Source: Brevundimonas subvibrioides (GTDB lineage: Bacteria > Pseudomonadota > Alphaproteobacteria > Caulobacterales > Caulobacteraceae). Taken from it: a stretch of DNA of 64,000 nt. This document shows positions 9,473 to 18,008 of this stretch, one piece after another (positions within the stretch are counted from its first letter, which is position 1; every line of letters starts with the position of its first letter). The position numbers were made by a program, and so were the translations under genes. The notes under the pieces were generated by a model, which worked only from the letters and a program-made list of their open reading frames with translations, was not told the origin of the DNA and ran no database searches. The DNA is taken from NCBI RefSeq assembly GCF_027271155.1, contig NZ_CP114542.1:1488001-1552000 (forward strand). The letters are read 5' to 3'.

Positions 9473-10254
9473 CCGTTCACCCCAGCGCCATCGTCGATCC
9501 CTCGGCCAGGATCGCCGCCGACGTCGTGATCGGTCCCTGGTGCACGGTCGGGCCGGGCGTCTCGCTGGCGCCGGGTGTCCATCTGGTCAGCCACGTCGTG
9601 GTCCAGCAGGACACGAGCATCGGCGAACGCACCGTCATCCACCCCTTTGCGGTCATCGGCGGCGACCCCCAGCACAACGGCTACAAGGGCGAGCCGGTCC
9701 GGCTGGAGATCGGCCACGACAACAGTATCCGCGAGCACTGCACCTTCAACCGCGGCACGCCACAGGGCAGCGGCGTCACCCGCGTCGGCTCCAACGGCCT
9801 GTTCATGACCGGGGCTCACGTCGGACACGACGCGGTCGTCGGCGACAACGTCGTCATGGCCAATTCGGCCACGCTGGGCGGTCACGCGAGGATCGGCGAC
9901 AGGGTCTTCCTGGGCGGCCTGTGCGCCGTGCATCAGAACGGACGGGTGGGGCAGGGCGCGATCGTCGGCGGTCTGGCGGCCGTGACCCGCGACGTCATCC
10001 CCTATGGCTCGGCCTGGGGCAACCACGCGCGGCTGCATGGGCTGAACCTGATCGGACTGAAGCGGAAGGGCTACGGCAAGGACGCGGTCCGCCGGCTGCT
10101 GGCCGCGTTCCGGGACCTGTTCGAGGGAGCCGGCATGTTCGCAGACCGGCTGGACCGCGTCGAGGCCGGCTATGCCGACCTGCCCGAGATCATGGAGATC
10201 GTCGCCTTCATCCGCGCCGACGCCAGACGCCCCCTCTGTCTGCCGGGCGAATGA
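9469..10254 (+). CDS. lpxA: Acyl-ACP--UDP-N-acetylglucosamine O-acyltransferase
   Basis: The 261-residue product is the first committed enzyme of lipid A synthesis. The N-terminal two thirds is a left-handed beta-helix of hexapeptide repeats. It includes HNGYKGE (about 65) and the GAHVGHDAVVGD region that holds the family's catalytic His. A C-terminal helical domain of about 70 residues follows. The ATG overlaps fabZ by four bases, and the stop overlaps the lpxI ATG in the same manner, so translation of fabZ-lpxA-lpxI is probably coupled. Confidence 0.97.
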   Translation: MTVHPSAIVDPSARIAADVVIGPWCTVGPGVSLAPGVHLVSHVVVQQDTSIGERTVIHPFAVIGGDPQHNGYKGEPVRLEIGHDNSIREHCTFNRGTPQGSGVTRVGSNGLFMTGAHVGHDAVVGDNVVMANSATLGGHARIGDRVFLGGLCAVHQNGRVGQGAIVGGLAAVTRDVIPYGSAWGNHARLHGLNLIGLKRKGYGKDAVRRLLAAFRDLFEGAGMFADRLDRVEAGYADLPEIMEIVAFIRADARRPLCLPGE

Positions 10255-11096
10255 CCGGAGCGTCCGGAAAGCTGGGCCTGATCGCGGGCGGGGGCGAACT
10301 GCCCCATGCCATCGCAAGGCGCTGCGAAGCCGAGGGACGTCCCCTGTACATCGTGCGGCTGGACGGGTTTGCAGACGTTCATCTGGAACGCTGGCCCGGC
10401 GCCACCTTCGGCATGGCCGAGATCGGCGGTATCCTGAAGGCCTTGAAACAGCAGGGCTGTGTGGCCGTCTGTCTGGCCGGCACCGTCAGCCGACCGGATT
10501 TCAAGCGGCTGAAGCCCGACCTGAAGGGGGCCTCGGTCCTGCCCGGCATCATCGCCGCCGCCACGAAGGGCGACGACGCCCTGTTGCGCAAAATCCTGTC
10601 GGTGTTCGAGGCCGAGGGTTATGGCGTCGAGGGCGCAGACGACATCCTGGGCGGCGAGACCTTGCCGGACGGGGCGCTGGGCCGCGTCGCGCCGACCCCC
10701 GCGCAAATGCTTGATCTTAAGAAAGCGCTACATATCGCAGAAAAAGCAGGAGAACTCGACATCGGACAGGGTGCAGTCGTCTGTGACGGCCTGGTGCTGG
10801 CGGTCGAGGCCCAGGAGGGCACCGACGCCATGCTGGCGCGCGTCGCGGGCCTGCCCGCCGACCTGCGGGGCTCGGGGGCGGACCGCAAGGGCGCGCTTGG
10901 GAAGGCTCCCAAGCCGATTCAGGATCTGCGCGTCGACATGCCGGTGATCGGCGCTCGCACGGTCGAGATGGCGGCTGCGGCCGGTCTGGCCGGCATCGCC
11001 GGGATCGAAGGCCGGCTCATCCTGATTGACCGTCAATCAATCATTGATGCCGCAAATCGGCTCGGTTTGTTCGTCTGGGGCGAGCCCCGGCCATGA
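10251..11096 (+). CDS. lpxI: UDP-2,3-diacylglucosamine pyrophosphatase LpxI
   Basis: The 281-residue product belongs to the LpxI (formerly DUF1009) family, first characterised in Caulobacter. It hydrolyses UDP-2,3-diacylglucosamine to lipid X using a different fold and chemistry from LpxH of enterobacteria. Visible family features are the N-terminal LGLIAGGGELP, the AGTVSRPDF segment (about 77) and the C-terminal DMPVIGARTVE and AGIAGIEG blocks. The ATG at 10251 overlaps the lpxA stop; a longer frame exists upstream but runs through lpxA. It is sandwiched between lpxA and lpxB, as expected. Confidence 0.96.
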   Translation: MTGASGKLGLIAGGGELPHAIARRCEAEGRPLYIVRLDGFADVHLERWPGATFGMAEIGGILKALKQQGCVAVCLAGTVSRPDFKRLKPDLKGASVLPGIIAAATKGDDALLRKILSVFEAEGYGVEGADDILGGETLPDGALGRVAPTPAQMLDLKKALHIAEKAGELDIGQGAVVCDGLVLAVEAQEGTDAMLARVAGLPADLRGSGADRKGALGKAPKPIQDLRVDMPVIGARTVEMAAAAGLAGIAGIEGRLILIDRQSIIDAANRLGLFVWGEPRP

Positions 11097-12262
11097 AGAT
11101 CATGCTGGTCGCGGCGGAGGCCTCGGGCGACGCCCTCGGAGCCGGACTGGCTGCGGCGCTGCGGGCGCGAGAGCCCGGAATCGCTGTGGTCGGCGTCGGC
11201 GGTCCACGCATGGCCGAACACGGGATCGCCAGCCCCTTCGACATTGCCGAGCTGTCGGTGCTGGGCTGGCTGGAGGGGTTGCGTGTCTATGGCCGGGTCA
11301 AGGCCCGGGTCGCCGATACCGTCGCCATGGCGCTCCGCGAACGTCCCGATGCCGTGGTCCTGATCGACAGCTGGGGCTTCACCATCCGCGTCGCCAGGGC
11401 CATTCGCGCCGTCCTGCCGGACGTGAAGCTGATCAAATATGTCGGCCCCCAGGTCTGGGCCTCGCGGCCGGGAAGAGCCAGGACGCTCGCCGCCGCCGTC
11501 GACCATTTGCTGGCCCTCTACGCCTTCGATGCACCCTGGTTCGAGGCCGAGGGTCTGCCCACCACCGTCGTCGGATCCCAGGCGCTGCACATCGACATGA
11601 GCGGGGCCGATCCCGTCGCCTTCCGGTCCGCGCGGGGCCTCGCGCCCGACGCGCCCCTGCTGCTGATCCTTCCAGGTAGCCGCCCCGGCGAAATCCGCCT
11701 GATGACGCCCGTCTATGAGCAGGCGGCCGCGCGCCTGAAGGCTGAACGTCCGGACCTGCAGATCGCCGTGGTCGCCGCCGGCACGGTCGCCGCCGACGTC
11801 ACCGTCCGCGTCGCCGCCTGGCCGTTCCGCGCCCATCTGGTGACCGAGGCGGACAAGTATGCAGCGATGAAGGCCGCCACCGTCGCCCTGGCCACCAGCG
11901 GCACGGTCTCGACCGAACTGGCGCTAGCGGGCGTGCCCATGGTCATCGGCTACCGGTTCGCAGCCGTGAGCTATGCGATCATGAAGCCCTTCTTCACCGG
12001 CAAGTACGCCACCCTGTTCAACCACGCCGCCGATGCCGAGATCGCCAGGGAACTGATCCAGGCCGAGGCCACGCCGGAGCGGTTCGCGGTCGAACTGTCC
12101 CGCCTGCTGGACGACCCCGCCGCCCGCGCCGACCAGTCCGCCCGCCAGACCGCCGCCCTGGACCTGATGGGCCGCGAGGGACGCGACCCGTCCGAGATCG
12201 CCGCGGAGACCCTCTATACCCTGTTGCGCGACGCGCCTGCCGGTCCGCGCACAGGGGGCTGA
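11093..12262 (+). CDS. lpxB: Lipid-A-disaccharide synthase
   Basis: The 389-residue GT19 glycosyltransferase joins lipid X and UDP-diacylglucosamine into the lipid A disaccharide. The N-terminal LVAAEASGDALGAGL, the GVGGPRM block, YVGPQVWASRPGR (about 119-131) and LLLILPGSRPGEI (about 185-197) are all family hallmarks. The ATG overlaps the lpxI stop (ATGA). It is the last gene of the plus-strand envelope operon; the next plus-strand gene is mrp near 14 kb. Confidence 0.96.
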   Translation: MKIMLVAAEASGDALGAGLAAALRAREPGIAVVGVGGPRMAEHGIASPFDIAELSVLGWLEGLRVYGRVKARVADTVAMALRERPDAVVLIDSWGFTIRVARAIRAVLPDVKLIKYVGPQVWASRPGRARTLAAAVDHLLALYAFDAPWFEAEGLPTTVVGSQALHIDMSGADPVAFRSARGLAPDAPLLLILPGSRPGEIRLMTPVYEQAAARLKAERPDLQIAVVAAGTVAADVTVRVAAWPFRAHLVTEADKYAAMKAATVALATSGTVSTELALAGVPMVIGYRFAAVSYAIMKPFFTGKYATLFNHAADAEIARELIQAEATPERFAVELSRLLDDPAARADQSARQTAALDLMGREGRDPSEIAAETLYTLLRDAPAGPRTGG

Positions 12263-12345
12263 GCGCGCACGAGTCCGGACGTCCTCCAGCTTCGTTCGAG
12301 GTCGCCGGCTGTTGACCCGGGACGGAGCCGTTGGCCGACTGCGGC

Positions 12346-12987
12346 CTATGCGGCTGGTGCGATGCTCACGAGTTCAGTGGCGAGGACGTCTTCATATCGC
12401 AGGGTGACGGTCCGGCCGTTGGCAGCGACCAGCTTGTCGCTGATGAAGAGCTCGAACGTGACCGAAGTGCCGTCGGGCGCCGTGACGGTGGCCTCTGACG
12501 GCAAATCTCCGGCGGTTGCGGATTCCGCGCCGGAGAGCACGCCCTGGATCGATTTTGCGCCGCCGGCCGGGGCCGGTCCGCCTGTGTCAAGGACCTCGCC
12601 GTTCATTGTCAGATCGACCATATGGTGTTCTGTGGTCACCGTGTAGCGAACCTCGACCGGCTTGCCGATCAGCGGCTGGATCGTGGCCGGAGCGACCGGG
12701 CCGCCCACCTCAGGATCGAGACTGCCCAATTTCAGATTGCCGTCGTCGCCCACAGCGGCGCCGGCAGGGCCGACCTCAAGGCCATCATAGTAGGCTGGCC
12801 AGCTGACGTCCTCGAAGGCCAGGAGCACGCCCTTGACGCTGTGCGTTCCGACCGTCCGGGGGGCGAAGCCAGCCTGTGCAGCCTCTACGCCAGCACCCAC
12901 CGGTGCCGAGGCCGGCTCCCTGGCCGGAGCCTCGCAGCCCGCAAGAGCCAGAGCCGCCAACCCCGTGATGAAAAGCCTGATCGCCAT
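12346..12987 (-). CDS. Putative lipoprotein with duplicated domain
   Basis: This 213-residue protein of unknown function starts with a lipoprotein signal (hydrophobic ITGLAALALAGC, lipobox Cys18). The mature part appears to contain two related halves. Residues about 48-130 begin SVKGVL and include VEVRYTV; residues about 146-210 begin SIQGVL and include VTLRYED. This suggests two copies of a small beta-rich domain. It lies 39 bases downstream of miaA on the same strand and may be cotranscribed. No catalytic motif was recognised; a role in the cell envelope is inferred from the signal only. Confidence 0.75.
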   Translation of the reverse strand: MAIRLFITGLAALALAGCEAPAREPASAPVGAGVEAAQAGFAPRTVGTHSVKGVLLAFEDVSWPAYYDGLEVGPAGAAVGDDGNLKLGSLDPEVGGPVAPATIQPLIGKPVEVRYTVTTEHHMVDLTMNGEVLDTGGPAPAGGAKSIQGVLSGAESATAGDLPSEATVTAPDGTSVTFELFISDKLVAANGRTVTLRYEDVLATELVSIAPAA

Positions 12988-13026
12988 GTCCCGTCTCCCC
13001 GGATCGCCGTATCGGGAGAGGCTAGA

Positions 13027-13920
13027 TCAGCGTCGCGCGGGTGGCAATCGGCCGGTCCGTTGCCAGTCGCCACACTGGTTCCTGAACCATGTCAGCTGGC
13101 GCTTGGCGTAGTTCCGGGTGGCCTGTTGAATCGCTGTGGTCGCCGTGGCCAGGGTGATCTCTCCGGCCAGGAGGGCTGCCAGTTCCCGCACGCCCACCGC
13201 CTTCATCGCAGGGAGAGCCGGGTTGAGTCCCCGACCCGCCAGCGCCCGGACCTCATCGATGGCCCCGGTAGAAAGCATCGTCACCACCCGTGCATCGCAG
13301 GCGGCATAGAGGGCCTCTCGGTCCGGCTCGATCACCTGCCGCTCATAGGTGCCCGGTTCCAGCAACGGTCGGGTCGAGGCGCGCCAGTCGCTGAGCGACC
13401 GCCCCGTCGCCCGCGCCACCGCATAGGCCCGCGTCAGGCGCTGGCGGTCTCCGGCTGCGATGGCGGCCTCGGCGGGCGGATCGAAGGTCGTCAGTCGCAG
13501 GCGGAAGGCACCCTCGCCCTCGGTGTCATACAGCGCCATCGCCTCCTCGCGCGCCTCGACCGGCACATCGGGAATATCGGCAAGACCCCGGGTCAGGGCG
13601 TTGAAATACAGGCCCGTTCCGCCGACGATCAGCGCCGGGCGACCTTCGGCCCGCAGCGTCTCCAGCAGCGGCAGGATCGCCCGGGTCCAGCGGCCGACCG
13701 ACCAGGCCTCGGCCGCATCGACGGTGCCGTACAGATGGTGCGGGGCCTGTGCCTCGTCGTTTGCCGATGGCCGGGCGGTCAGGACGCGCAGGTCGGCGTA
13801 CAGCTGCTGGCTGTCGGCATTGATGATGGCCGCCCCCGTGCGCGCGGCGATCTCCAGCGCCAGCCGCGACTTTCCCGATGCGGTCGGGCCGGCGATCAGG
13901 GTGATGGCGGGTCGGGGCAC
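13027..13920 (-). CDS. miaA: tRNA dimethylallyltransferase
   Basis: The 297-residue enzyme transfers a dimethylallyl group to A37 of tRNAs reading UNN codons. The P-loop GPTASGKS is at about 9-16, followed by INADSQQLYADL and, further on, LIVGGTGLYF, all typical of MiaA. A GTG at 13920 is the best start. The frame stays open for 74 further codons, but these run into the divergent mrp gene and show no family similarity. Start-to-start distance to mrp is 73 bases, so a divergent promoter must lie there. Confidence 0.93.
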   Translation of the reverse strand: MPRPAITLIAGPTASGKSRLALEIAARTGAAIINADSQQLYADLRVLTARPSANDEAQAPHHLYGTVDAAEAWSVGRWTRAILPLLETLRAEGRPALIVGGTGLYFNALTRGLADIPDVPVEAREEAMALYDTEGEGAFRLRLTTFDPPAEAAIAAGDRQRLTRAYAVARATGRSLSDWRASTRPLLEPGTYERQVIEPDREALYAACDARVVTMLSTGAIDEVRALAGRGLNPALPAMKAVGVRELAALLAGEITLATATTAIQQATRNYAKRQLTWFRNQCGDWQRTGRLPPARR

Positions 13921-13993
13921 GGGACGCTCGCTTGCGGCAGGGGTTGGCGATAGAACGCGCGTCCGTCCCTCGCAACCAGCCCCCGAGTTCGCC

Positions 13994-15043
13994 TTGATTG
14001 ATCGCGCCGCCGTCGAAGCCGTCCTGAACGCCATACCCGACCCCGCGACAGGCCAGGGACTGGTCGATGCGGGCGTGCCGAAGGGCCTGACCGTCACCGA
14101 GGATCGCGCGGGCTTCGTCATCGAGGTCCCCGCCGACCGCACCGCCGCCTATGCCCCCGTGCGCGACGCGGCCGAGGCGGCGCTGAAGGCCATGCCCGGG
14201 ATGGCCCGGGTCTCCGTGATCCTGACCGCCGAGACCGCCCCTGCCGCCCGCAAGGCCTCCCTGTCGCCCGCCGCCGTCGAACAGACGCGCGCGAAGGCCC
14301 CCGTGCCGACCGACCGCCCCGCCCATGTCCGCCGCGTTCTGGCCGTCGCCAGCGGCAAGGGCGGCGTGGGCAAGTCCACGGTCTCGGTCAATCTGGCCAC
14401 CGCGCTGGTGCGGCGGGGCCTGAGCGTGGGCATCCTCGACGCCGACGTCCACGGTCCCAGCCTGCCGACCATGCTGGGCCTGGCGGGCAAGCCGGACTAT
14501 GTCGACGGCGCGATGGTCCCGCACCTCGCCCACGGGCTGAAGGCCATGTCGGTCGGCCTGCTGACCAGGGCCGAGGACGCCATGGTCTGGCGCGGCCCGA
14601 TGGCGTCGCAGGCCCTGACCCAGATGCTGACCCAGACCCGCTGGGGTTCGGAAGATCAGCCGCTGGACGTCCTCGTCGTCGATCTACCCCCCGGCACCGG
14701 CGACGTGCAGCTGACCCTGATCCAGAAGACGCCGCTCGATGGCGCTGTGATCGTCTCGACGCCCCAGGCGGTCGCCCTGGCCGACGCCCGCCGCGCCCAC
14801 ACCCTGTTCCAGCGCGTGAACGTGCCGACGCTGGGCCTGATCGAGAACATGTCCGGACCGGTCTTCGGGCGCGGTGGGGCAGAGGCCGAGGCGGGTCGTC
14901 TGGGCGTCGATTTCCTCGGCGATCTGCCGCTGGATGCCGCGATCCGGGAGGCCGGCGATGCGGGCAGGCCGCTGGCGTCGGCGCCGGTGGCCGACCGCTT
15001 CGATGCCGTCGCGGCGACGATCGCGCAAAAACTCGGCCTCTGA
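13994..15043 (+). CDS. Mrp/ApbC-family iron-sulfur carrier ATPase lacking the CxxC
   Basis: The 349-residue product begins with a MIP18/DUF59-type domain (about 3-80) and continues with a ParA-like ATPase (deviant Walker A GKGGVGKS at 121-128, then DADVHGPSLP and VVDLPPGTGDVQL). Mrp proteins load or transfer Fe-S clusters. The stretch after GLIENMS, where family members normally carry a CxxC that binds the bridging cluster, is shortened and runs straight to FGRGGAEAEA with no cysteine. A TTG at 13994 is the only reasonable start near the domain boundary. Function as a cluster carrier is therefore uncertain. Confidence 0.9.
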   Translation: MIDRAAVEAVLNAIPDPATGQGLVDAGVPKGLTVTEDRAGFVIEVPADRTAAYAPVRDAAEAALKAMPGMARVSVILTAETAPAARKASLSPAAVEQTRAKAPVPTDRPAHVRRVLAVASGKGGVGKSTVSVNLATALVRRGLSVGILDADVHGPSLPTMLGLAGKPDYVDGAMVPHLAHGLKAMSVGLLTRAEDAMVWRGPMASQALTQMLTQTRWGSEDQPLDVLVVDLPPGTGDVQLTLIQKTPLDGAVIVSTPQAVALADARRAHTLFQRVNVPTLGLIENMSGPVFGRGGAEAEAGRLGVDFLGDLPLDAAIREAGDAGRPLASAPVADRFDAVAATIAQKLGL

Positions 15044-15106
15044 GGGTTTTCAAAGGCAACGGCAATCGCCACCTTGGCGGTACCCATCCCCCCAGCGAGA
15101 CTCCCC

Positions 15107-16204
15107 ATGAGCGTCGACACCCTGTTCCGCCCCTTCACGATCAAGGGCCTGACCCTGCCCAACCGCATCGTCATGGCCCCCATGACGCGCTCGTTCAGCC
15201 CCGGCGGTATCCCGACCTCGGACGTCGCGGCCTATTACCGTCGTCGCGCCGAGGGTGAAGTCGGCCTGATCATCACCGAGGGCACGGTGGTCGAACGCCC
15301 CGCCGCCCGCAACGACGCCAATGTGCCGGTCTTCCATGGCGACGCCCTTCCGGAGTGGAAGAAGGTGGTCGACGAGGTCCATGCGGCCGGGGGCCTGATC
15401 GCGCCGCAGATCTGGCACGTCGGGGCCGCGCGCGGGCAGGGGGCCGAGTGGCAGCCGCTGGGCCAGGTCGACAGCCCCTCCGGCCTCGTCGCGCCCGGCA
15501 AGCAGAAGTACGAACCGATGACCGAGGAGGACATCGCCGACACCATCGCCGCCTTCGGCAAGTCCGCCCGGGCCTCGCGCGAGTTGGGCTTCGACGCCGC
15601 CGAGATTCACTCGGCCCACGGCTATCTCATCGACCAGTTCTACTGGTCCGGCCTGAATGCGCGCGGCGACAAATGGGGCGGACCGTCCATCGCCGAGCGC
15701 GCGCGCTTCGGCGTCGAGGTGGTCAAGGCCGTGCGTGAGGGTCTGGGCCCCGACATCCCGCTGATCATCCGCCTGTCGCAGTGGAAGCAGCAGGATTACT
15801 CCGCCCGCATCGCCGAGACCCCCGACCAGATGGCCGAATGGCTGATGCCGCTGTCGGACGCCGGCGTCGACGTCTTCCACTGCTCGCAGCGCCGCTTCTG
15901 GGAGCCGGAGTTCGAGGGGTCGGACCTCAACTTCGCCGGCTGGGCCAAGACCATCACCGGCAAGCCGACCATCAGCGTCGGCTCGGTCGGCCTGGACGGC
16001 GAGTTCATCGCGGCCTTTGGCGGAGAAGGTTCCAAGCCCGCCTCGCTGGACGGGCTGATCCAGCGCATGGAGCGCGAGGAGTTCGATCTGATCGCCGTCG
16101 GCCGCGCCCTCCTGTCCGATCCGCATTGGGTGCTGAAGGTCAAGGAAGGCCGTCAGGACGAACTCAAGGCCTTCGCGCGCGGCGACATGGCGGTGCTGCA
16201 CTGA
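15107..16204 (+). CDS. Old Yellow Enzyme-family NAD(P)H:flavin oxidoreductase
   Basis: The 365-residue TIM-barrel FMN enzyme belongs to the class that reduces activated C=C bonds (enones, nitro compounds, oxophytodienoate-like substrates). Family segments visible are LPNRIVMAPMTR (about 20-31), the IWHVGA strand end, HSAHGYLIDQFYW (about 169-181) with the DKWGG continuation, and IAVGRALLSDP near the C-terminus for phosphate binding. The ATG at 15107 has a GCGAGA-like Shine-Dalgarno; an in-frame ATG 11 codons upstream is less likely. The physiological substrate cannot be deduced; no regulator is adjacent. Confidence 0.9.
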   Translation: MSVDTLFRPFTIKGLTLPNRIVMAPMTRSFSPGGIPTSDVAAYYRRRAEGEVGLIITEGTVVERPAARNDANVPVFHGDALPEWKKVVDEVHAAGGLIAPQIWHVGAARGQGAEWQPLGQVDSPSGLVAPGKQKYEPMTEEDIADTIAAFGKSARASRELGFDAAEIHSAHGYLIDQFYWSGLNARGDKWGGPSIAERARFGVEVVKAVREGLGPDIPLIIRLSQWKQQDYSARIAETPDQMAEWLMPLSDAGVDVFHCSQRRFWEPEFEGSDLNFAGWAKTITGKPTISVGSVGLDGEFIAAFGGEGSKPASLDGLIQRMEREEFDLIAVGRALLSDPHWVLKVKEGRQDELKAFARGDMAVLH

Positions 16205-16208
16205 GGCA

Positions 16209-16292
16209 GTGGCGAGTGGCGAGGGGTTAGTGGCGAGCGAGGTCGGATGGGCCCGCGGCCTTCGCGCCACTCGCCACCCGCCACTCGCCACT
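16209..16292 (+). repeat. Palindrome of GTGGCGA tandem units
   Basis: The left arm (16209-16238) holds several copies of the heptamer GTGGCGA and the right arm (16264-16292) holds the reverse-complement units. The outermost 13 bases match perfectly (AGTGGCGAGTGGC against GCCACTCGCCACT), with a loop of roughly 25 bases. It lies between the oxidoreductase stop and the desaturase start and would fold into a long hairpin in RNA. Confidence 0.85.
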
Positions 16293-16305
16293 CTACTTTC
16301 CGGCC

Positions 16306-17040
16306 ATGACCCCCGCCGCCGTCCTGATCACCACCCTGTGGCTGACCCTGATCATCGGGGCGCGCTATCTGCTGATCGCGGGGGGTGTCTGGTGGATGAC
16401 CTGGGGTCGGGCCAGGGGTGTGGGCCGTCGCCTGAACCGGGAGCGGCCATCGCGTCGACTGATCGCCCACGAGATCAGGTTCTCGCTCCTGTCCACGCCG
16501 ATCTATGCCTTTCCCGCCGCCATTGCGCTGGAGGCATGGAAGGCGGGCGGCACCAGACTGTATGTCGATCCTGCGGCCTGGCCGCTGTGGTGGCTGCCGG
16601 TCAGCTTCCTGCTGCTGCTGGTGGTGCAGGACACCCACTACTACTGGACCCACCGCCTGCTGCATGACCGGCGGATCTTCAGATGGGCCCACGCCGCCCA
16701 TCACCGCGCCCGCGATCCCAGCCCCTTCGCCAGCTTCGCCTTCGACCCGGCCGAGGCGGTGGCGACGGCCTGGCTGTTGCCGCTGCTGACGTTTCTGATC
16801 CCGCTGAACCTGTGGATGCTGGCGGTGATGCTGGCGTTCATGACCGCGACGGCGGTGATGAATCACTGCGGGTGGGAGATGTGGCCCGATCGCTGGGTGC
16901 GCGGCCGCATCGGCTCGCAGCTGATCACCGCCACCCACCATAGCCGCCACCACACCCATATGAAGACGAACTTCGGGCTCTATTTCCGCATGTGGGACCG
17001 GTGGTGCGGGACGGATGCGATGCCTGGGGTCGGGGACTAG
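16306..17040 (+). CDS. Sterol desaturase / fatty acid hydroxylase family membrane protein
   Basis: The 244-residue integral membrane protein carries the histidine clusters of the di-iron fatty-acid-hydroxylase superfamily. These are HYYWTHRLLHD (about 110-120), HAAHHRA (about 129-135) and a C-terminal ATHHSRHHTHMK block, with hydrophobic segments before and between them. Such enzymes hydroxylate or desaturate sterols, hopanoids, carotenoids or fatty acids; the substrate cannot be told from sequence alone. The gene is bracketed on both sides by heptamer-based palindromes (16209-16292 and 17046-17144). Confidence 0.87.
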   Translation: MTPAAVLITTLWLTLIIGARYLLIAGGVWWMTWGRARGVGRRLNRERPSRRLIAHEIRFSLLSTPIYAFPAAIALEAWKAGGTRLYVDPAAWPLWWLPVSFLLLLVVQDTHYYWTHRLLHDRRIFRWAHAAHHRARDPSPFASFAFDPAEAVATAWLLPLLTFLIPLNLWMLAVMLAFMTATAVMNHCGWEMWPDRWVRGRIGSQLITATHHSRHHTHMKTNFGLYFRMWDRWCGTDAMPGVGD

Positions 17041-17045
17041 GGGGT

Positions 17046-17144
17046 AGGGATTAGGGATTAGGTATTAGGTGGAGCGGGGGGCGACCGCGGCCGAACTGGC
17101 TCAGTTCAATCGCTGGTCCCACTAATCCCTAATCCCTAATCCCT
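17046..17144 (+). repeat. Palindrome of TTAGGGA tandem units
   Basis: The left arm (17046-17073) consists of AGGGATT-type heptamers and the right arm (17117-17144) is a near-perfect reverse complement carrying CTAATCC units. A spacer of about 43 bases separates them. The right arm ends exactly at the stop codon of the minus-strand YbjQ-family gene, and the left arm begins five bases after the desaturase stop. It can act as a strong hairpin for both convergent transcripts. Confidence 0.87.
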
Positions 17145-17464
17145 CACTGCGGCTCCACCACCACCGCCGTGCCATAGGCCAGGACTTCGGTGACGCCCGG
17201 CATGATCTCGTTGGATTCATAGCGCATGGCCAGGATGGCGTTGGCTCCGGCGGCCCGGGCGTGGTCCACCAGCTGCTCGAAAGCCTCCTGCCGCCCGGCC
17301 TCGGCCAGTTTCACATAGGCACCGACGCGCCCGCCGACCAGCGACTGCAGCCCGCCGATGGCGTCGGACACGACGTTCCTCGACCGCACGGTGATGCCGC
17401 GTACGACGCCGATGTGGCGCACGATCCGGTGTCCGAAGATGTCGTTGGTGGTCGACGTCAGCAT
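17144..17464 (-). CDS. YbjQ/UPF0145 family protein
   Basis: The 106-residue product belongs to the small YbjQ (heavy-metal-binding, DUF74) family, whose members form pentamers. Family features are GVVRGITVRSRN near the N-terminus, the GLQSLVGGRVGAY segment in the middle and the closing ANAILAMRYES with VLAYGTAVVV. The exact biochemical role of the family is not established. The ATG at 17464 is preferred because the upstream extension is Ser/Thr/Arg-rich and overlaps folA. Confidence 0.88.
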   Translation of the reverse strand: MLTSTTNDIFGHRIVRHIGVVRGITVRSRNVVSDAIGGLQSLVGGRVGAYVKLAEAGRQEAFEQLVDHARAAGANAILAMRYESNEIMPGVTEVLAYGTAVVVEPQ

Positions 17465-17480
17465 GGTGAAGGCCTCCGAT

Positions 17481-18008
17481 TCAGATGCGGTCCAGGATGC
17501 GGAAGACGAACGGATGGTCGTCCTTCTCGCCCGCATCATGGCGTTCGTTCAGCGTCTCGGCAAACAGGGATTCGTCGAACGACGGGAACATCGCATCGCC
17601 CTCGGGGTCCGCCTCCACCTCGGTGATGTAGAGCCGTTTCGCGCGCGGCAGGGCCGCCTCGAACAGGGCCGTGCCGCCGATCACGCAGATCTCGTCAATG
17701 CCGTCGTCCCCGGCCGTCTCGCGCGCGATGTCGATGGCGTCGGCCAGGTTGGAACAGACCACCGCCCCCTTCGCCTTGCCCCGCTCCTCATAGGACAGGT
17801 CGCGCGACAGCACGAGATTGAGCCGGCCGGGCAGGGGCCGCAGCGGCAGACTCTCCCACGTCGAGCGCCCCATGATGCAGGGCTTGCCCAGGGTGATCGC
17901 CTTGAACCGCTGCAGGTCGGATCGCAGCTTCCACGGAAGGTCGCCGTCCCGACCGATGACGCCGTTGCGCGCCCGGGCGACGACGAGGGCGATGTGGGGG
18001 ATGGTCAT
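17481..18008 (-). CDS. folA: Dihydrofolate reductase
   Basis: The 175-residue product regenerates tetrahydrofolate after thymidylate synthesis. It shows NGVIGRDGDLPW (about 15-26), the catalytic acid Asp31 in LRSDLQRFK, the MGRSTWESL segment and the GGTALFEAALP nucleotide-binding block. The ATG overlaps the stop of the upstream MazG-like gene by one base. It is the last gene of an operon starting with thyA at 20031, so enzymes that consume and regenerate folate are cotranscribed. Confidence 0.96.
   Translation of the reverse strand: MTIPHIALVVARARNGVIGRDGDLPWKLRSDLQRFKAITLGKPCIMGRSTWESLPLRPLPGRLNLVLSRDLSYEERGKAKGAVVCSNLADAIDIARETAGDDGIDEICVIGGTALFEAALPRAKRLYITEVEADPEGDAMFPSFDESLFAETLNERHDAGEKDDHPFVFRILDRI

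Noticed and set aside
17046..17144. Telomere-like TTAGGGA repeats
   Set aside because: The resemblance to eukaryotic telomere repeats is superficial: the unit is seven bases, the arrays are short and arranged as an inverted repeat inside a chromosome.
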